DNA of 64,000 nucleotides. Source: an uncultured Duncaniella sp. (GTDB lineage Bacteria > Bacteroidota > Bacteroidia > Bacteroidales > Muribaculaceae). A program made the position numbers and the translations under genes. Location: assembly GCA_910577255.1 (NCBI GenBank), contig CAJTMH010000004.1:124001-188000 (forward strand), written 5' to 3'. The notes under the pieces were generated by a model that did no database searches, had not been told where the DNA came from, and saw only the letters and a program-made list of their open reading frames with translations. Positions 46,067 to 55,614 of the stretch are shown one piece after another (the first letter of the stretch is position 1; every line of letters begins with the position of its first letter).

Positions 46067-49000
46067 TCAGTCATTGATGGTGAAGGCTATATCCTCCTGT
46101 TTGAGCGCATCGACAAGCTGTCGGGAGATGCGTATGCGACGCGATGACGAGAGGTGGAGCGAGCGGTTGATCGAGGGGTCGAAAATCCTGAACGCAAGTT
46201 CTCCCTGATCCGGTGTGGCTTCACGCACATGATCCTCGATAAGCTCCTTGATATGACGCGTCACCTTATCGGTGGAGAGATCGATGGTGATGTTGCGCAC
46301 CAGCTTCCCCTTCACATCGTCAAGCAGACGTATGTTAGTGATGTTGAAGCGGAGATCGGAGTTGGCAAAACGGCGCTGATACTGCCCGGAGATAAGTATC
46401 GGCGTCCCTTGCACACCGTAATTATGGAAATCAATATATGTCTGGCCGAACAGCATGAACTCCGCGCTGCCGGTATAATCCTCGATTTTCAATATGCCGA
46501 AAAATCCACCGTTTTTGGCCGGTCGCTTTGTGAATTCAACCACCATGCCACCGAATGTGAGGTCGACACCCTCCACCGGATTAAACTCCGTGTAGCCCTT
46601 TATGGTACATGAAGTTCCGTAGTTAAGCTCCATATAGTAGGGATCGAGAGGATGGGCAGAAAGATACATGCCCACGAGCTCACGCTCCTTCTCAAGCTTG
46701 ACGGCCGTAGGCCATTCCGGAGCGGGGACCACCGGCGGACGACCTGAGAATGACAGCTCAGCATCATCACCGAAGAGCGACATGGCTGAACGCTGCTTGT
46801 CCTGCTGGAAAGCCTGACCGTAGCGCACGAGCACTTCTGAGAACGACTCTCCACGCTGATTTTCAGTGAAGAAATCCTCACGCTTTATGTCAGGGAAAGA
46901 GTCAAAAGCCCCTGCAAGCACAAGGTTGTCAAACACGCGGCGATTGACACCAAGCATGGCTGTGCGCTCCACGAAATCATACACCGACTCAAATGGTCCG
47001 TTCTCCTTGCGCTCATTGATGATGGCCTTAACCACTCCTTCGCCCACACCCTTGATAGCCGCAAGCCCGAAGCGGATATCGCCATGTGAGTTCACACCGA
47101 ACTCCATGAAACTTTCATTGACATCCGGACCGAGCACCTGGATTTTCATCTGCTTACACTCATCCATAAAGCCGGTGAGCTTAGTGATATCCGAGCGGTT
47201 GCGCGTCAGGATAGCAGCCATGTACTCAGGCGGATAGTTCGCCTTGAGCCACGCCGTCTGGAACGCCACCCACGAATAGCATGTGGCATGTGACTTATTG
47301 AAGGCATAGGATGCGAACTTTTCCCAGTCAGCCCAGATTTTTTCAAGCACCTTAGGATCATGGCCGTTGGCCTGTCCACCTTTCAGGAACAAACCCTTGA
47401 GCTCATTCATCTTGGCAATAAGCTTTTTACCCATCGCCTTACGCAACGTGTCGCTCTGGCCTCGCGTGAAGTTGGCCAGCAGACGCGACAGAAGCATGAC
47501 CTGTTCCTGATACACAGTCACCCCATAGGTATCCTTCAGGTATTTCTCCATGATGGGGATATCGTAAGTGATGGGGCTGCGGCCATGCTTTCGGGCAATG
47601 AAGTCAGGGATATAGTCCATAGGGCCCGGACGGTAGAGGGCATTCATGGCTATGAGATCCTCGAATGTCGAAGGCTGGAGTTCGCGCAGATATTTCTGCA
47701 TGCCGGCGGACTCAAACTGGAATGTGCCGACAGTGCGTCCCTCGCAGTAAAGCTGATAGGTCTTGGGGTCAGCTATGTCGATATTGTCAATGTCGATGTC
47801 GATACCCTTGGTCTGCTTGATGTTGGAGAGGGCCTCCTTGATGATAGAGAGGGTCTTTAACCCCAGGAAGTCCATCTTGATGAGACCAGTATCCTCGATG
47901 ATAGAACCTTCGTACTGGGTCACGATCATCTTATCGTTCTCCTTCGACTCTGCACTCTTGTCGACAGCAGTAGCCACCGGCACCCAGTCAGTGATGGGGT
48001 CACGACAGATGATCACACCGCAGGCATGCACACCGGTGTTACGCACATTGCCTTCGAGACGCTTGGCATATTCAAGGGTCTCGCGTATGAGATAGTTCTG
48101 CGAAGAGAGTTCCGGGGCAAACTCCGGGACATATTTATAACAGTTACCGAGATTGGTCTTAAGAGTCTTTCCGTCGGGACCGTCGGGCATGCGCTTGGGC
48201 ACAAGGTTGGCCAGGCGGTTACTTTCCGACAGAGGAAGCTGCTCGATACGCGCCACATCCTTGATAGCCGACTTGGCGGCCATGGTGCCGAACGTGATAA
48301 TATGGGCCACCTTCTCCTCGCCGTAACGCTCTGTCACATAATGGAGCACATCAGCGCGGCCATCATCGTCGAAGTCGACGTCGATATCAGGCAGCGAGAT
48401 ACGGTCGGGGTTAAGGAATCGTTCGAAAAGGAGATCATACTTTATAGGGTCGACCTGAGTGATGCCGAGGCAGTAGGCCACCACACTACCGGCCGCCGAT
48501 CCACGTCCGGGACCAACGCTCACACCGAGTTTGTGTCGGGCCACATTGATGAAGTCCTGCACGATAAGGAAGTAACCCGGGAAACCCATGGTCTTCATTA
48601 TATAAAGCTCGAAGCGTATGCGCTCCTCCAGTTCAGGAGTGAGAGGTGAGCCATAACGACGCGCTGCGCCCTCGTAGGCAAGCTTGGCGAGATAGTCGGC
48701 CTCAAACTTTATGCGGTATAGCTTATCGTAGCCTCCAAGCTTGTCAATCTTCTTCTTAGCAGCCTCAGGGGAGAGAACCACATTGCCATTCTCGTCGCGG
48801 GTAAACTCGTCAAAGAGTTCCTGCTCGGTGATACGGCTACGGTACTCCTCCTCGGTTCCGAAATCAGACGGAATCTCGAAGAACGGCATAATCGGGGGAT
48901 GGTCAATGGAATAGACCTCCACCTTGTTAAGTATCTCGATAGTGTTTTCAAGCGCCTCGGGGAGGTCGGGAAACACGGCAGCCATCTCGTCAGGCGACTT

Positions 49001-49879
49001 GAACCACTCCTGCTTGGTGTAACGCATTCGGGTGTCGTCGGCAAGATAGTTGTTGGTGGAGATACAGATGAGACGGTCATGAGCTTCGGCATCCTCGGCA
49101 TTGATGAAATGCGAGTCATTGGTCGCCACAATCTTTATGTCATGCTTGCGGGCAAGCTCGATGAGCACCGGGTTGACACGCTCCTGCTCAATGAACGTCT
49201 CGCGGTTGGCACCTGGGCGGTCAGTCTTATGGCGCTGCAACTCTATGTAATAGTCGTCACCGAATGTCTCTTTGAACCAACACACCTGTCGTTCAGCCTC
49301 TTCAAGCTGACCTGACATGATGAGCTGAGGGATCTCGCCACCCAGGCAAGCCGAACAAACTATCAATCCTTCGCGGTGGGCGGCAAGGGCAGCCTTATCG
49401 GTTCGCGGATGATGATAGAAACCCTCGGTGTGGGCCTGTGAAACAATCTTGATGAGGTTCTTATATCCCTTTAGGTTCTTGGCGAGCACCACAAGATGAC
49501 GGCCTTTGTCAGTCTTGTCGGTTCGGTCGGTCAACGAACCTCTGGCCACATACATCTCGCAACCGAAAATCGGCTTGAATGCAAGTTTCTTCTCATACTT
49601 GGCTATTTCGGCCTCGACCTCGGGACGGATTTTCTCCACCTCCTCTGGGGCAGCCTCTTCAAGACACTTCTTTGCATCCTCTATTTTACCTTTGAACTTG
49701 CCTTTGAGTTTGTTGACATAGTTGAAATACTCCTTCACGCCAAACATATTGCCATGATCGGTAAGCGCGAAACCCGGCATACCGTATTCCAAGGCTTTGT
49801 CTACGAGCCCTGTCACGGAGGCCTGGCCGTCAAGAAGAGAATATTGGCTATGGACGTGGAGATGTATGAACTGTGGCAT
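46067..49879 (-). CDS. dnaE: DNA polymerase III alpha subunit
   Basis: A 1270-residue replicative polymerase. The N-terminal PHP domain begins FIHLHVHSQYSLLDG and continues with LTDHGNMFG. The polymerase core has SVGPGRGSAAGS and PDIDVDFDDDGR, the catalytic aspartates of family C, then fingers and helix-hairpin-helix segments (GDIRFGLAAIKGVGEG). The C-terminal OB domain (LTFGGMVVEFTKRPAKNGGFFGILKIEDYTG) binds single-stranded DNA. Length matches Bacteroidota DnaE1. A -7-like TAACTTTG occurs on the minus strand at 49912-49905, 26 nt before the ATG. Confidence 0.97.
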   Translation of the reverse strand: MPQFIHLHVHSQYSLLDGQASVTGLVDKALEYGMPGFALTDHGNMFGVKEYFNYVNKLKGKFKGKIEDAKKCLEEAAPEEVEKIRPEVEAEIAKYEKKLAFKPIFGCEMYVARGSLTDRTDKTDKGRHLVVLAKNLKGYKNLIKIVSQAHTEGFYHHPRTDKAALAAHREGLIVCSACLGGEIPQLIMSGQLEEAERQVCWFKETFGDDYYIELQRHKTDRPGANRETFIEQERVNPVLIELARKHDIKIVATNDSHFINAEDAEAHDRLICISTNNYLADDTRMRYTKQEWFKSPDEMAAVFPDLPEALENTIEILNKVEVYSIDHPPIMPFFEIPSDFGTEEEYRSRITEQELFDEFTRDENGNVVLSPEAAKKKIDKLGGYDKLYRIKFEADYLAKLAYEGAARRYGSPLTPELEERIRFELYIMKTMGFPGYFLIVQDFINVARHKLGVSVGPGRGSAAGSVVAYCLGITQVDPIKYDLLFERFLNPDRISLPDIDVDFDDDGRADVLHYVTERYGEEKVAHIITFGTMAAKSAIKDVARIEQLPLSESNRLANLVPKRMPDGPDGKTLKTNLGNCYKYVPEFAPELSSQNYLIRETLEYAKRLEGNVRNTGVHACGVIICRDPITDWVPVATAVDKSAESKENDKMIVTQYEGSIIEDTGLIKMDFLGLKTLSIIKEALSNIKQTKGIDIDIDNIDIADPKTYQLYCEGRTVGTFQFESAGMQKYLRELQPSTFEDLIAMNALYRPGPMDYIPDFIARKHGRSPITYDIPIMEKYLKDTYGVTVYQEQVMLLSRLLANFTRGQSDTLRKAMGKKLIAKMNELKGLFLKGGQANGHDPKVLEKIWADWEKFASYAFNKSHATCYSWVAFQTAWLKANYPPEYMAAILTRNRSDITKLTGFMDECKQMKIQVLGPDVNESFMEFGVNSHGDIRFGLAAIKGVGEGVVKAIINERKENGPFESVYDFVERTAMLGVNRRVFDNLVLAGAFDSFPDIKREDFFTENQRGESFSEVLVRYGQAFQQDKQRSAMSLFGDDAELSFSGRPPVVPAPEWPTAVKLEKERELVGMYLSAHPLDPYYMELNYGTSCTIKGYTEFNPVEGVDLTFGGMVVEFTKRPAKNGGFFGILKIEDYTGSAEFMLFGQTYIDFHNYGVQGTPILISGQYQRRFANSDLRFNITNIRLLDDVKGKLVRNITIDLSTDKVTRHIKELIEDHVREATPDQGELAFRIFDPSINRSLHLSSSRRIRISRQLVDALKQEDIAFTIND

Positions 49880-50030
49880 GTCGATTATAGGGTGAAATTT
49901 AGTTCAAAGTTAATACTTTTTTCGGACATGGGATGTCAGAAAATGCTTAAAATTTTCAAGTCTGTTTTTAACAATTCCGGGAGCCGGAACCGCTGTCAGT
50001 CCAAAAAATGTTAACTGCTTATCCTAAGGT

Positions 50031-50062
50031 TTTGCATTGTATAATAATTATTCTTAATTTTG
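50031..50062 (+). promoter_or_regulatory. dapA promoter
   Basis: TTTG at 50031-50034, 20 nt, then TAATTTTG at 50055-50062, a good match to the Bacteroidota promoter. It predicts a 5' leader of about 155 nt before dapA. The dnaE-dapA gap (49880-50227, 348 nt) otherwise holds only the dnaE promoter region; no riboswitch is recognised. Confidence 0.6.
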
Positions 50063-50227
50063 CACTCAATTCAAGGGTACAAGCTATCAAATATAAATAA
50101 ATCAGCCCGATTTTATTACAAATCGTTACCCCGATATCGATAAAATCAGAAAAATGAATGATTTTTCCACCGATATGCAGTTTAATTTGTTTAAACGGTA
50201 GGAAACATATATTAACGAGCATTCGAT

Positions 50228-51118
50228 ATGTCAGCAGCACAAAAACTTCGTGGCATGGGTGTGGCCCTCACAACTCCGTTTCTTGAAAACGGCAGCATCG
50301 ACTTCGACACCCTCGACTTTCACATCGATTACCTGATCGATGGCAACGCCGACTACATAGTTGCCCTCGGCACTACCGCCGAGACACCGACCCTCACCCA
50401 CGACGAGAAGCAGAAACTGGCCCTGCACATCCTCGACCATGTGGCTGGACGCTGCCCCATAGTACTCGGAGTAGGCGGCAACTCCACCAGGGCCGTCATC
50501 GACGATATCGCCAACACAGAGCGGCTGGAGGATTTCGATGCCATCCTGTCGGTGGTACCCTACTACAACAAACCCACCCAGGAGGGTATGTACCGCCATT
50601 TCGCCGAAATCGCCAAAACATGCCCCATTCCCATCATCCTCTATAACATCCCCGGACGCACCGGCGTCAATATGAATGTCGACACCATCATCCGGCTGGC
50701 CAAAGAGTTTCCCGGCAAGATAGTAGGCATAAAGGAGGCATCGGGCAACATGGAACAAGCGCAGAATGTCATCACCCGCCGTCCCGAAGGATTCATTGTG
50801 CTCTCAGGCGACGATTCGCTCGCCCACTCGATGATAGGCATCGGAGGTGACGGTGTCATCTCAGTGCTCGGAAACGCCTACCCGGCAGAGTTTACCGAAA
50901 TGATCCACACAAGCCTCGACGAAGAGACACACGAGGATGCAGCCCGACTCCATCAGAAATTCTCAGCCCTCTATTCGCTCCTCTTCAAGGACGGAAATCC
51001 CGCCGGCATAAAATGCCTGCTACACATTCTTTTCCCGCGCTATCTCGAAGTGCTGCGCCTGCCGTTGGTGCCATGCACCGACACCACACGCCAGGGTCTT
51101 AAAAATGAATTGTTATAA
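50228..51118 (+). CDS. dapA: 4-hydroxy-tetrahydrodipicolinate synthase
   Basis: A 296-residue class I aldolase that condenses pyruvate with aspartate semialdehyde, the first committed step to lysine and diaminopimelate. Visible: MGVALTTPFLENGSIDFD, ALGTTAETPTLTHDEK, VVPYYNKPTQEGMY (active-site Tyr), LYNIPGRTGVNM and GIKEASGNM with the Schiff-base Lys. The C-terminus (IKCLLHILF…RLPLVP) also matches. It has its own promoter and a long leader, and diverges from dnaE. Confidence 0.96.
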   Translation: MSAAQKLRGMGVALTTPFLENGSIDFDTLDFHIDYLIDGNADYIVALGTTAETPTLTHDEKQKLALHILDHVAGRCPIVLGVGGNSTRAVIDDIANTERLEDFDAILSVVPYYNKPTQEGMYRHFAEIAKTCPIPIILYNIPGRTGVNMNVDTIIRLAKEFPGKIVGIKEASGNMEQAQNVITRRPEGFIVLSGDDSLAHSMIGIGGDGVISVLGNAYPAEFTEMIHTSLDEETHEDAARLHQKFSALYSLLFKDGNPAGIKCLLHILFPRYLEVLRLPLVPCTDTTRQGLKNELL

Positions 51119-51175
51119 CAGTTCGTTCTCTCACATCCGCCGGGGAGTGAGTACGTGGCCGTAGCCACGCACTTA

Positions 51176-51577
51176 TCACGAGTACTCGGCAGCAGCATCG
51201 AAGCATGGACATGCCTTGGCTGCGAACTCATAGTGAGAGTGTACCGTAACGCCGGGATATAGCCCTTTCAGCCTCTTTATCAGCACCGACAACGCCGCAC
51301 GCTGTTCAGGGGTCCGCGTATCGGCCGGAGAGCCGTCGGCCTCCACTCCACCCACATACACCACACCTATGCTGTAGGCATTGTGCCCACGACAATGCGC
51401 ACCTGCCCTGCCTACATCGCGTCCCGGATGTATGGAGCCGTCAAGATACACTACATAGTGGTAGCCTATGCAAGCAAATCCCCGCGCTCTATGCCAACGG
51501 TCAATGTCTGCTACAGTGAAATCCCGGCCACGAGGTGTGGCTGTACAATGAACAATAATCTGATTGATGTCACGCAT
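51176..51577 (-). CDS. N-acetylmuramoyl-L-alanine amidase (chromosomal, Amidase_2)
   Basis: A 133-residue amidase of the T7-lysozyme type. Zinc ligands are in IIVHCTATPRGRDF and VHSHYEFAAKACPCFD, with GAHCRGHNAYSIGVVYVGG between them. No signal peptide is present. It shares the HCTATP, DTRTP and KACP motifs with the prophage endolysin at 24186 but differs elsewhere. It could be a domesticated phage endolysin or a housekeeping enzyme; single small amidases like this are common on Bacteroidales chromosomes. Confidence 0.88.
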   Translation of the reverse strand: MRDINQIIVHCTATPRGRDFTVADIDRWHRARGFACIGYHYVVYLDGSIHPGRDVGRAGAHCRGHNAYSIGVVYVGGVEADGSPADTRTPEQRAALSVLIKRLKGLYPGVTVHSHYEFAAKACPCFDAAAEYS

Positions 51578-51670
51578 ATCTTTACATTGATTTTAGAGTT
51601 AATAACCAATGCAAAGTTAATGCCGTGAGATGGGGCAAAAGGTGCGATAATGTCGCGAAGAAATAAATTT

Positions 51671-52153
51671 TTATCTGTCAATCCCTGACGAAGTGTCGAC
51701 CAAAACCCCTATTTGGTCCACACCATGAAGAGTGTCAAGACGCATGATATGACGCACTTCCACCGGTCGTGTGATGTCAATCACAGCAGCTGGGTTGAGC
51801 AGCATCTCTTTCTGGTAGCTCGCACCGAACCCACTGCCAAGCCATCGGCCGTATATGTCGGCCAGCACCACGTTGAGAGTGTCACGTGTCAGAAATCCAT
51901 CCCCTCGGTAAGTCACTTCAAGCCAAATATTTGAATAAGGATAGTCATTGCTGTGTCGCAGAGCCACCCTCAAGGCGGCGGTAACTATCGAGTCATTGTC
52001 GCGCAGCGAGGTGTCGACAGGCACCAGGCTCACGGTGTCGCCGTATGCCCAGCCCTCGATCGGCAGGTTTTCCCACCGGCTATAATCACGCTTCCCGGGA
52101 CTGCAAGCCCCGAGAAGCATAAGTATAGAAATTATTAACAGTAATCTACGCAT
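51671..52153 (-). CDS. gldH: Gliding motility lipoprotein GldH family
   Basis: A 160-residue lipoprotein from MRRLLLIISILMLLGAC (lipobox LGAC, start 52153). The rest matches GldH: SRWENLPIEGWAYGDTVSLVPVD, ALRHSNDYPYSNIWLEVTYR, VLADIYGRWLGSGFGASYQKEMLL and RHIMRLDTLHGVDQIGVLVD. GldH is required for gliding in Flavobacterium, and homologues persist in non-motile Bacteroidales beside ricT. The open frame extending further upstream to 52630 is a read through the Pro/Lys-rich tail of ricT in another frame and is not the gene. Confidence 0.9.
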   Translation of the reverse strand: MRRLLLIISILMLLGACSPGKRDYSRWENLPIEGWAYGDTVSLVPVDTSLRDNDSIVTAALRVALRHSNDYPYSNIWLEVTYRGDGFLTRDTLNVVLADIYGRWLGSGFGASYQKEMLLNPAAVIDITRPVEVRHIMRLDTLHGVDQIGVLVDTSSGIDR

Positions 52154-52169
52154 AGGCCTTAGATTAGAA

Positions 52170-53549
52170 TCACCCTTCCTGTTCGTTTCTGAACGCCTTT
52201 GGGGCTCGGTTGGGACGAGGCGCGTCACCCTGGGCCGGCTTTGCGTCGGCAGAGGGCTTCTGCTGTTGCGGCCGCTGCTCGCCGTTGTTGCCCTTAGGCT
52301 GTCCCTGGCGGGGAGAACGGTTGGGCTGACGCTCTTTACGGTCACGGTTATTGGCTCCGGAGGGACGAGGTTTCTTGTCATGACGCGGAGCGCCGTCACC
52401 GCCTGAAGGCTTCTGGGCTGACTCAGCCTTGGCTTCCTGACGAGGAGTGTCGCCGTTCTGAGCTTTTGGCTGAGCTTCACCGCCATTGCCTTTCTGAGGC
52501 TTCTTGCGTTTCTTCTTTTTAGTCTTATCAAATCGTGTGAGGTCATCCTGCGAGGCCAGGTCGATGGGACGCGGCTTCTCAGAGGCCTTCTCGTCACCCT
52601 CACGCATAAGCTGGAGGGGTTTTTCGCCACGACGGTTCATCTCTATCACCTCAAAGGCACGGGCTGCGTCAATGGTGACAAGATTGGCAGCCATCTGCTT
52701 ATCGGTCGAGTAGGTGATTTCTTTCTTGAAGATATCGGTCTTGAAGTGGAAATATGTGTTGTCGGCAGTTTCAAGACGTACCTCCTTACCCGGCATCTGG
52801 CGTGCGCTTTCCACGTATGTGTCGACCTCGAAATTGAGGCAACATTTCAGTTTAGCACACTGTCCGGCCAGTTTCTGCGGATTGAGCGAAATGTCCTGAT
52901 AGCGGGCCGCGCTTGTGCCTACCGACACGAAGTTGGTCATCCAGCTGGCGCAGCAAAGGGGGCGTCCGCACGAACCTATACCTCCGATTCGGCCGGCCTC
53001 CTGGCGGGCACCGATCTGCTTCATCTCTATGCGCACCTTGAAGGTCTCGGCAAGCACCTTGATGAGCTGACGGAAGTCCACTCGCTCGTCGGCTATATAG
53101 TAGAAAATAGCCTTGTTACCGTCGCCCTGATACTCCACATCGCCGATTTTCATATTAAGATGAAGCGACTCGGCTATCTTGCGCGAACGAATCATCGTGT
53201 CGTTCTCGCGGGCTTTAGCCTCCTCATACTTCTCGATGTCGGCAGGCTTGGCTATGCGGAACACACGGCGAATCTCGGCATCAGGCTTCACGTTGGCTCT
53301 GCGCATCTGCAGGGCCACGAGTTTGCCCACGAGAGTCACACGCCCTATGTCATGACCCGGAGAAGCCTCCACGGCCACCATGTCGCCGATGGCAAGGGGC
53401 AGGTTGGTGGAATTGCGGTAGAACCCCTTGCGGGTGTTCTTGAACTGCACCTCCACGATGTCAAAATCAGAGAGTCCGCCGGGGATATCCTCGAGCCAGT
53501 TGAAGCAGTGGAGCTTCCCGCGCGGACATCTTTTATCATTGCATCCCAT
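52170..53549 (-). CDS. ricT: RicT/YaaT-like PSP1 domain protein with disordered basic tail
   Basis: A 459-residue protein. The N-terminal ~290 residues form the PSP1/RicT domain: MGCNDKRCPRGKLHCFNW with a Cys cluster, VEVQFKNTRKGFYRN, IGSCGRPLCCASW and AKLKCCLNFE, whose Cys may bind an Fe-S cluster as in Bacillus RicT. The remaining ~160 residues are Lys/Pro/Gln/Gly-rich and disordered (KKKKRKKPQKGNGG, NRSPRQGQPKGN). In Bacillus the RicAFT complex acts on RNase Y; here ricT lies 8 nt downstream of rny, supporting the same partnership. Confidence 0.9.
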   Translation of the reverse strand: MGCNDKRCPRGKLHCFNWLEDIPGGLSDFDIVEVQFKNTRKGFYRNSTNLPLAIGDMVAVEASPGHDIGRVTLVGKLVALQMRRANVKPDAEIRRVFRIAKPADIEKYEEAKARENDTMIRSRKIAESLHLNMKIGDVEYQGDGNKAIFYYIADERVDFRQLIKVLAETFKVRIEMKQIGARQEAGRIGGIGSCGRPLCCASWMTNFVSVGTSAARYQDISLNPQKLAGQCAKLKCCLNFEVDTYVESARQMPGKEVRLETADNTYFHFKTDIFKKEITYSTDKQMAANLVTIDAARAFEVIEMNRRGEKPLQLMREGDEKASEKPRPIDLASQDDLTRFDKTKKKKRKKPQKGNGGEAQPKAQNGDTPRQEAKAESAQKPSGGDGAPRHDKKPRPSGANNRDRKERQPNRSPRQGQPKGNNGEQRPQQQKPSADAKPAQGDAPRPNRAPKAFRNEQEG

Positions 53550-53557
53550 GGCTTATC

Positions 53558-55099
53558 TTACTTAGCGAAGCTGACAGAGCGGGTCTCGCGTATCACTGTA
53601 ATCTTGACCTGTCCGGGATATGTCATCTCATCCTGGATGCGGCGTGCTATTTCGCTTGAGAGCTTTTCAGTCTCCACATCGTCAATCTTGTCGGCACCTA
53701 CTATCACACGCAGTTCACGACCGGCCTGGATGGCATAGGTCTTGATGACTCCGGGATATGAAAGGGCGAGCTGCTCGAGGTCGTTGAGGCGCTTGATGTA
53801 AGCCTCGACGATTTCACGGCGGGCTCCCGGGCGGGCACCTGAGATGGCGTCACACACCTGAACGATGGGAGCAAGCAGCGAGGTCTGCTCTATCTCGTCG
53901 TGGTGAGCACCTATGGCGTTGCAGATATCCGGTTTTTCCTTATATTTTTCAGCCAGCTTCATGCCGAGGAGTGCGTGGGGAAGTTCGGGTTCCTCATCGG
54001 GCACCTTGCCTATGTCATGGAGCAATCCGGCACGACGCGCCTTCTTGGGATTGAGACCGAGCTCCGAGGCCATGATGGCACAGAGGTTTGCTGTCTCACG
54101 TGAGTGCTGAAGTAGATTCTGGCCGTAGCTTGAACGGTATTTCATCTTACCCACCATGCGGATGAGGTCGGGATGGAGACCGTGGATGCCGAGGTCGATG
54201 GCAGTGCGCTTACCTGTCTCAACGATTTCCTCCTCGATCTGCTTGCGCACTTTGGCCACCACCTCCTCAATGCGGGCAGGATGGATACGACCGTCGGCCA
54301 CAAGCTGATGGAGAGCCAGGCGGGCTATCTCGCGACGCACGGGATCGAAGCCTGAAAGAACGATGGCCTCGGGGGTGTCATCGACGATAATCTCAATGCC
54401 AGTCGCGGCTTCGAGGGCTCGGATGTTGCGGCCTTCACGACCGATGATGCGGCCCTTGACCTCGTCGCTGTCGATATGGAAGACTGTGACTGAGTTTTCG
54501 ATGGCTGTCTCGGTGGCAAGACGCTGGATCGACTGGACCACGATGCGCTTGGCCTCCTTGTTGGCAGTCATCTTGGCCTCGTCCATTATGTCATTGATAT
54601 AAGCCGAGGCAGCAGTCTTGGCCTCGTCCTTGAGTGACTCGATGAGTTTTTCCTTTGCCTCCTCGCTCGAAAGGCCAGAGATGTGCTCCAGGGTGTCCTG
54701 CGCAGTACGGCGCAGACGGTCGAGCTCCTCCTTGCGCTGCTCCACTACGGCAGCCTGGGCTTCGAGATTCTGGCGTGTCTGTTCGTTCTCGTTGCGGGCA
54801 CGTGCATTTTCGCTCTGCTGCTGGTTGAGCTGCGACTGACGCTGCTTGATTTTCGACTCTTCGGCCTGCACACGCTGCATGCGCTGGTTGGCTTGCTTTT
54901 CAGCCTCGGTCTTTATGCGTAATTCCTGCTCGCGTGCTTCGAGAAGCTTGTTTTTCATGATGACTTCGGCCTCGCGCTCGGCATCGTCGACAATGCTTTT
55001 AGCCCGCGAACGTGCGGTGGATCGCTGCACATATATCAAAATGGCTATACCGATTGCGGCTCCGATGAGCGCGGCACAAATGTAGAATATTATATCCAT
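53558..55099 (-). CDS. rny: Ribonuclease Y
   Basis: A 513-residue membrane-anchored endoribonuclease that starts mRNA decay. The start at 55099 (MDIIFYICAALIGAAIGIAILIY) gives the N-terminal membrane helix; a long coiled coil (about 30-175) follows, then a KH domain (GRIIGREGRNIRALEAATG), and the HD domain with QHSRETANLCAIMASELG and LLHDIGK, the metal-binding HD. It is preceded by zapA and a 6S-like RNA and followed by ricT. Confidence 0.95.
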   Translation of the reverse strand: MDIIFYICAALIGAAIGIAILIYVQRSTARSRAKSIVDDAEREAEVIMKNKLLEAREQELRIKTEAEKQANQRMQRVQAEESKIKQRQSQLNQQQSENARARNENEQTRQNLEAQAAVVEQRKEELDRLRRTAQDTLEHISGLSSEEAKEKLIESLKDEAKTAASAYINDIMDEAKMTANKEAKRIVVQSIQRLATETAIENSVTVFHIDSDEVKGRIIGREGRNIRALEAATGIEIIVDDTPEAIVLSGFDPVRREIARLALHQLVADGRIHPARIEEVVAKVRKQIEEEIVETGKRTAIDLGIHGLHPDLIRMVGKMKYRSSYGQNLLQHSRETANLCAIMASELGLNPKKARRAGLLHDIGKVPDEEPELPHALLGMKLAEKYKEKPDICNAIGAHHDEIEQTSLLAPIVQVCDAISGARPGARREIVEAYIKRLNDLEQLALSYPGVIKTYAIQAGRELRVIVGADKIDDVETEKLSSEIARRIQDEMTYPGQVKITVIRETRSVSFAK

Positions 55100-55142
55100 A
55101 ACTTGGGATAGGGAATTGGGTAATGAAGTAAATATATAATAA

Positions 55143-55318
55143 AAAAGCACGTGTCAGACGTAGCCACCTCCTGGCCCACGGCATCCCGCGGGGAGGCATA
55201 CATACGTTTGAAGCGTGCGTGAACTCGCTATGACGGCTTTCGCCCTTACCACCTGCCATCTCCGGGCTTGCCGGACATGTGGAGCCTGAGCACTCTTGCT
55301 CAGAGAGGCGTATCGTGA
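55143..55318 (-). ncRNA. ssrS: 6S RNA candidate between zapA and rny
   Basis: The 200-nt gap between zapA and rny has no gene but is highly structured on the minus strand. Near its 3' end gcacgcttcaaacgtatg… pairs imperfectly with ggaggtggctacgtctgac, closing around gccgtgggcca, and is followed by a run of T, so the transcript can end there. 6S RNA lies directly downstream of zapA in many bacteria and occupies this slot in Bacteroidota. Exact ends are estimated; the sequence partly overlaps the zapA 3' end. Confidence 0.55.
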
Positions 55319-55614
55319 GAGTCGATCTGAAGGAGCACTCTGTCGAGTGAACTTTCAAGAGCGGCCAGGGTCTTATCGACCCTCTGTGAGGCTTCCTCGG
55401 CGCTGAAATATAGCTGGGCGAAACGGAATGTCACCATGGCAAGTATCTCAGACGAGGATTTATCCTCGAATTTCGCTGACCATTTTCGCCAAAGCTCGTT
55501 GACGTTTGCCTCGGCTCGTCGCACAATCTCTTCCTCTCCCGGGGGAATGTGAAGATACATGCGTGGCTGGTCGGCGATACGGATTGATATGTTGAGGAGT
55601 TTATCAGTCATCAA
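55300..55614 (-). CDS. zapA: Cell division protein ZapA-like
   Basis: A 104-residue protein that bundles FtsZ filaments. It begins MTDKLLNISIRIADQPRMYLHIPPGEEEIVRRAEANVNELW, the ZapA beta-hairpin plus helix, followed by a coiled coil (SSEILAMVTFRFAQLYFSAEEASQRVDKTLAALESSLDRVLLQ). The start overlaps the preceding coiled-coil gene by 4 nt. The zapA-ssrS-rny order is typical. Confidence 0.88.
   Translation of the reverse strand: MMTDKLLNISIRIADQPRMYLHIPPGEEEIVRRAEANVNELWRKWSAKFEDKSSSEILAMVTFRFAQLYFSAEEASQRVDKTLAALESSLDRVLLQIDSHDTPL

Noticed and set aside
52153..52630. N-terminal extension of gldH to 52630
   Set aside because: The added residues are a shifted-frame reading of the ricT tail; the lipoprotein signal at 52153 marks the real start.
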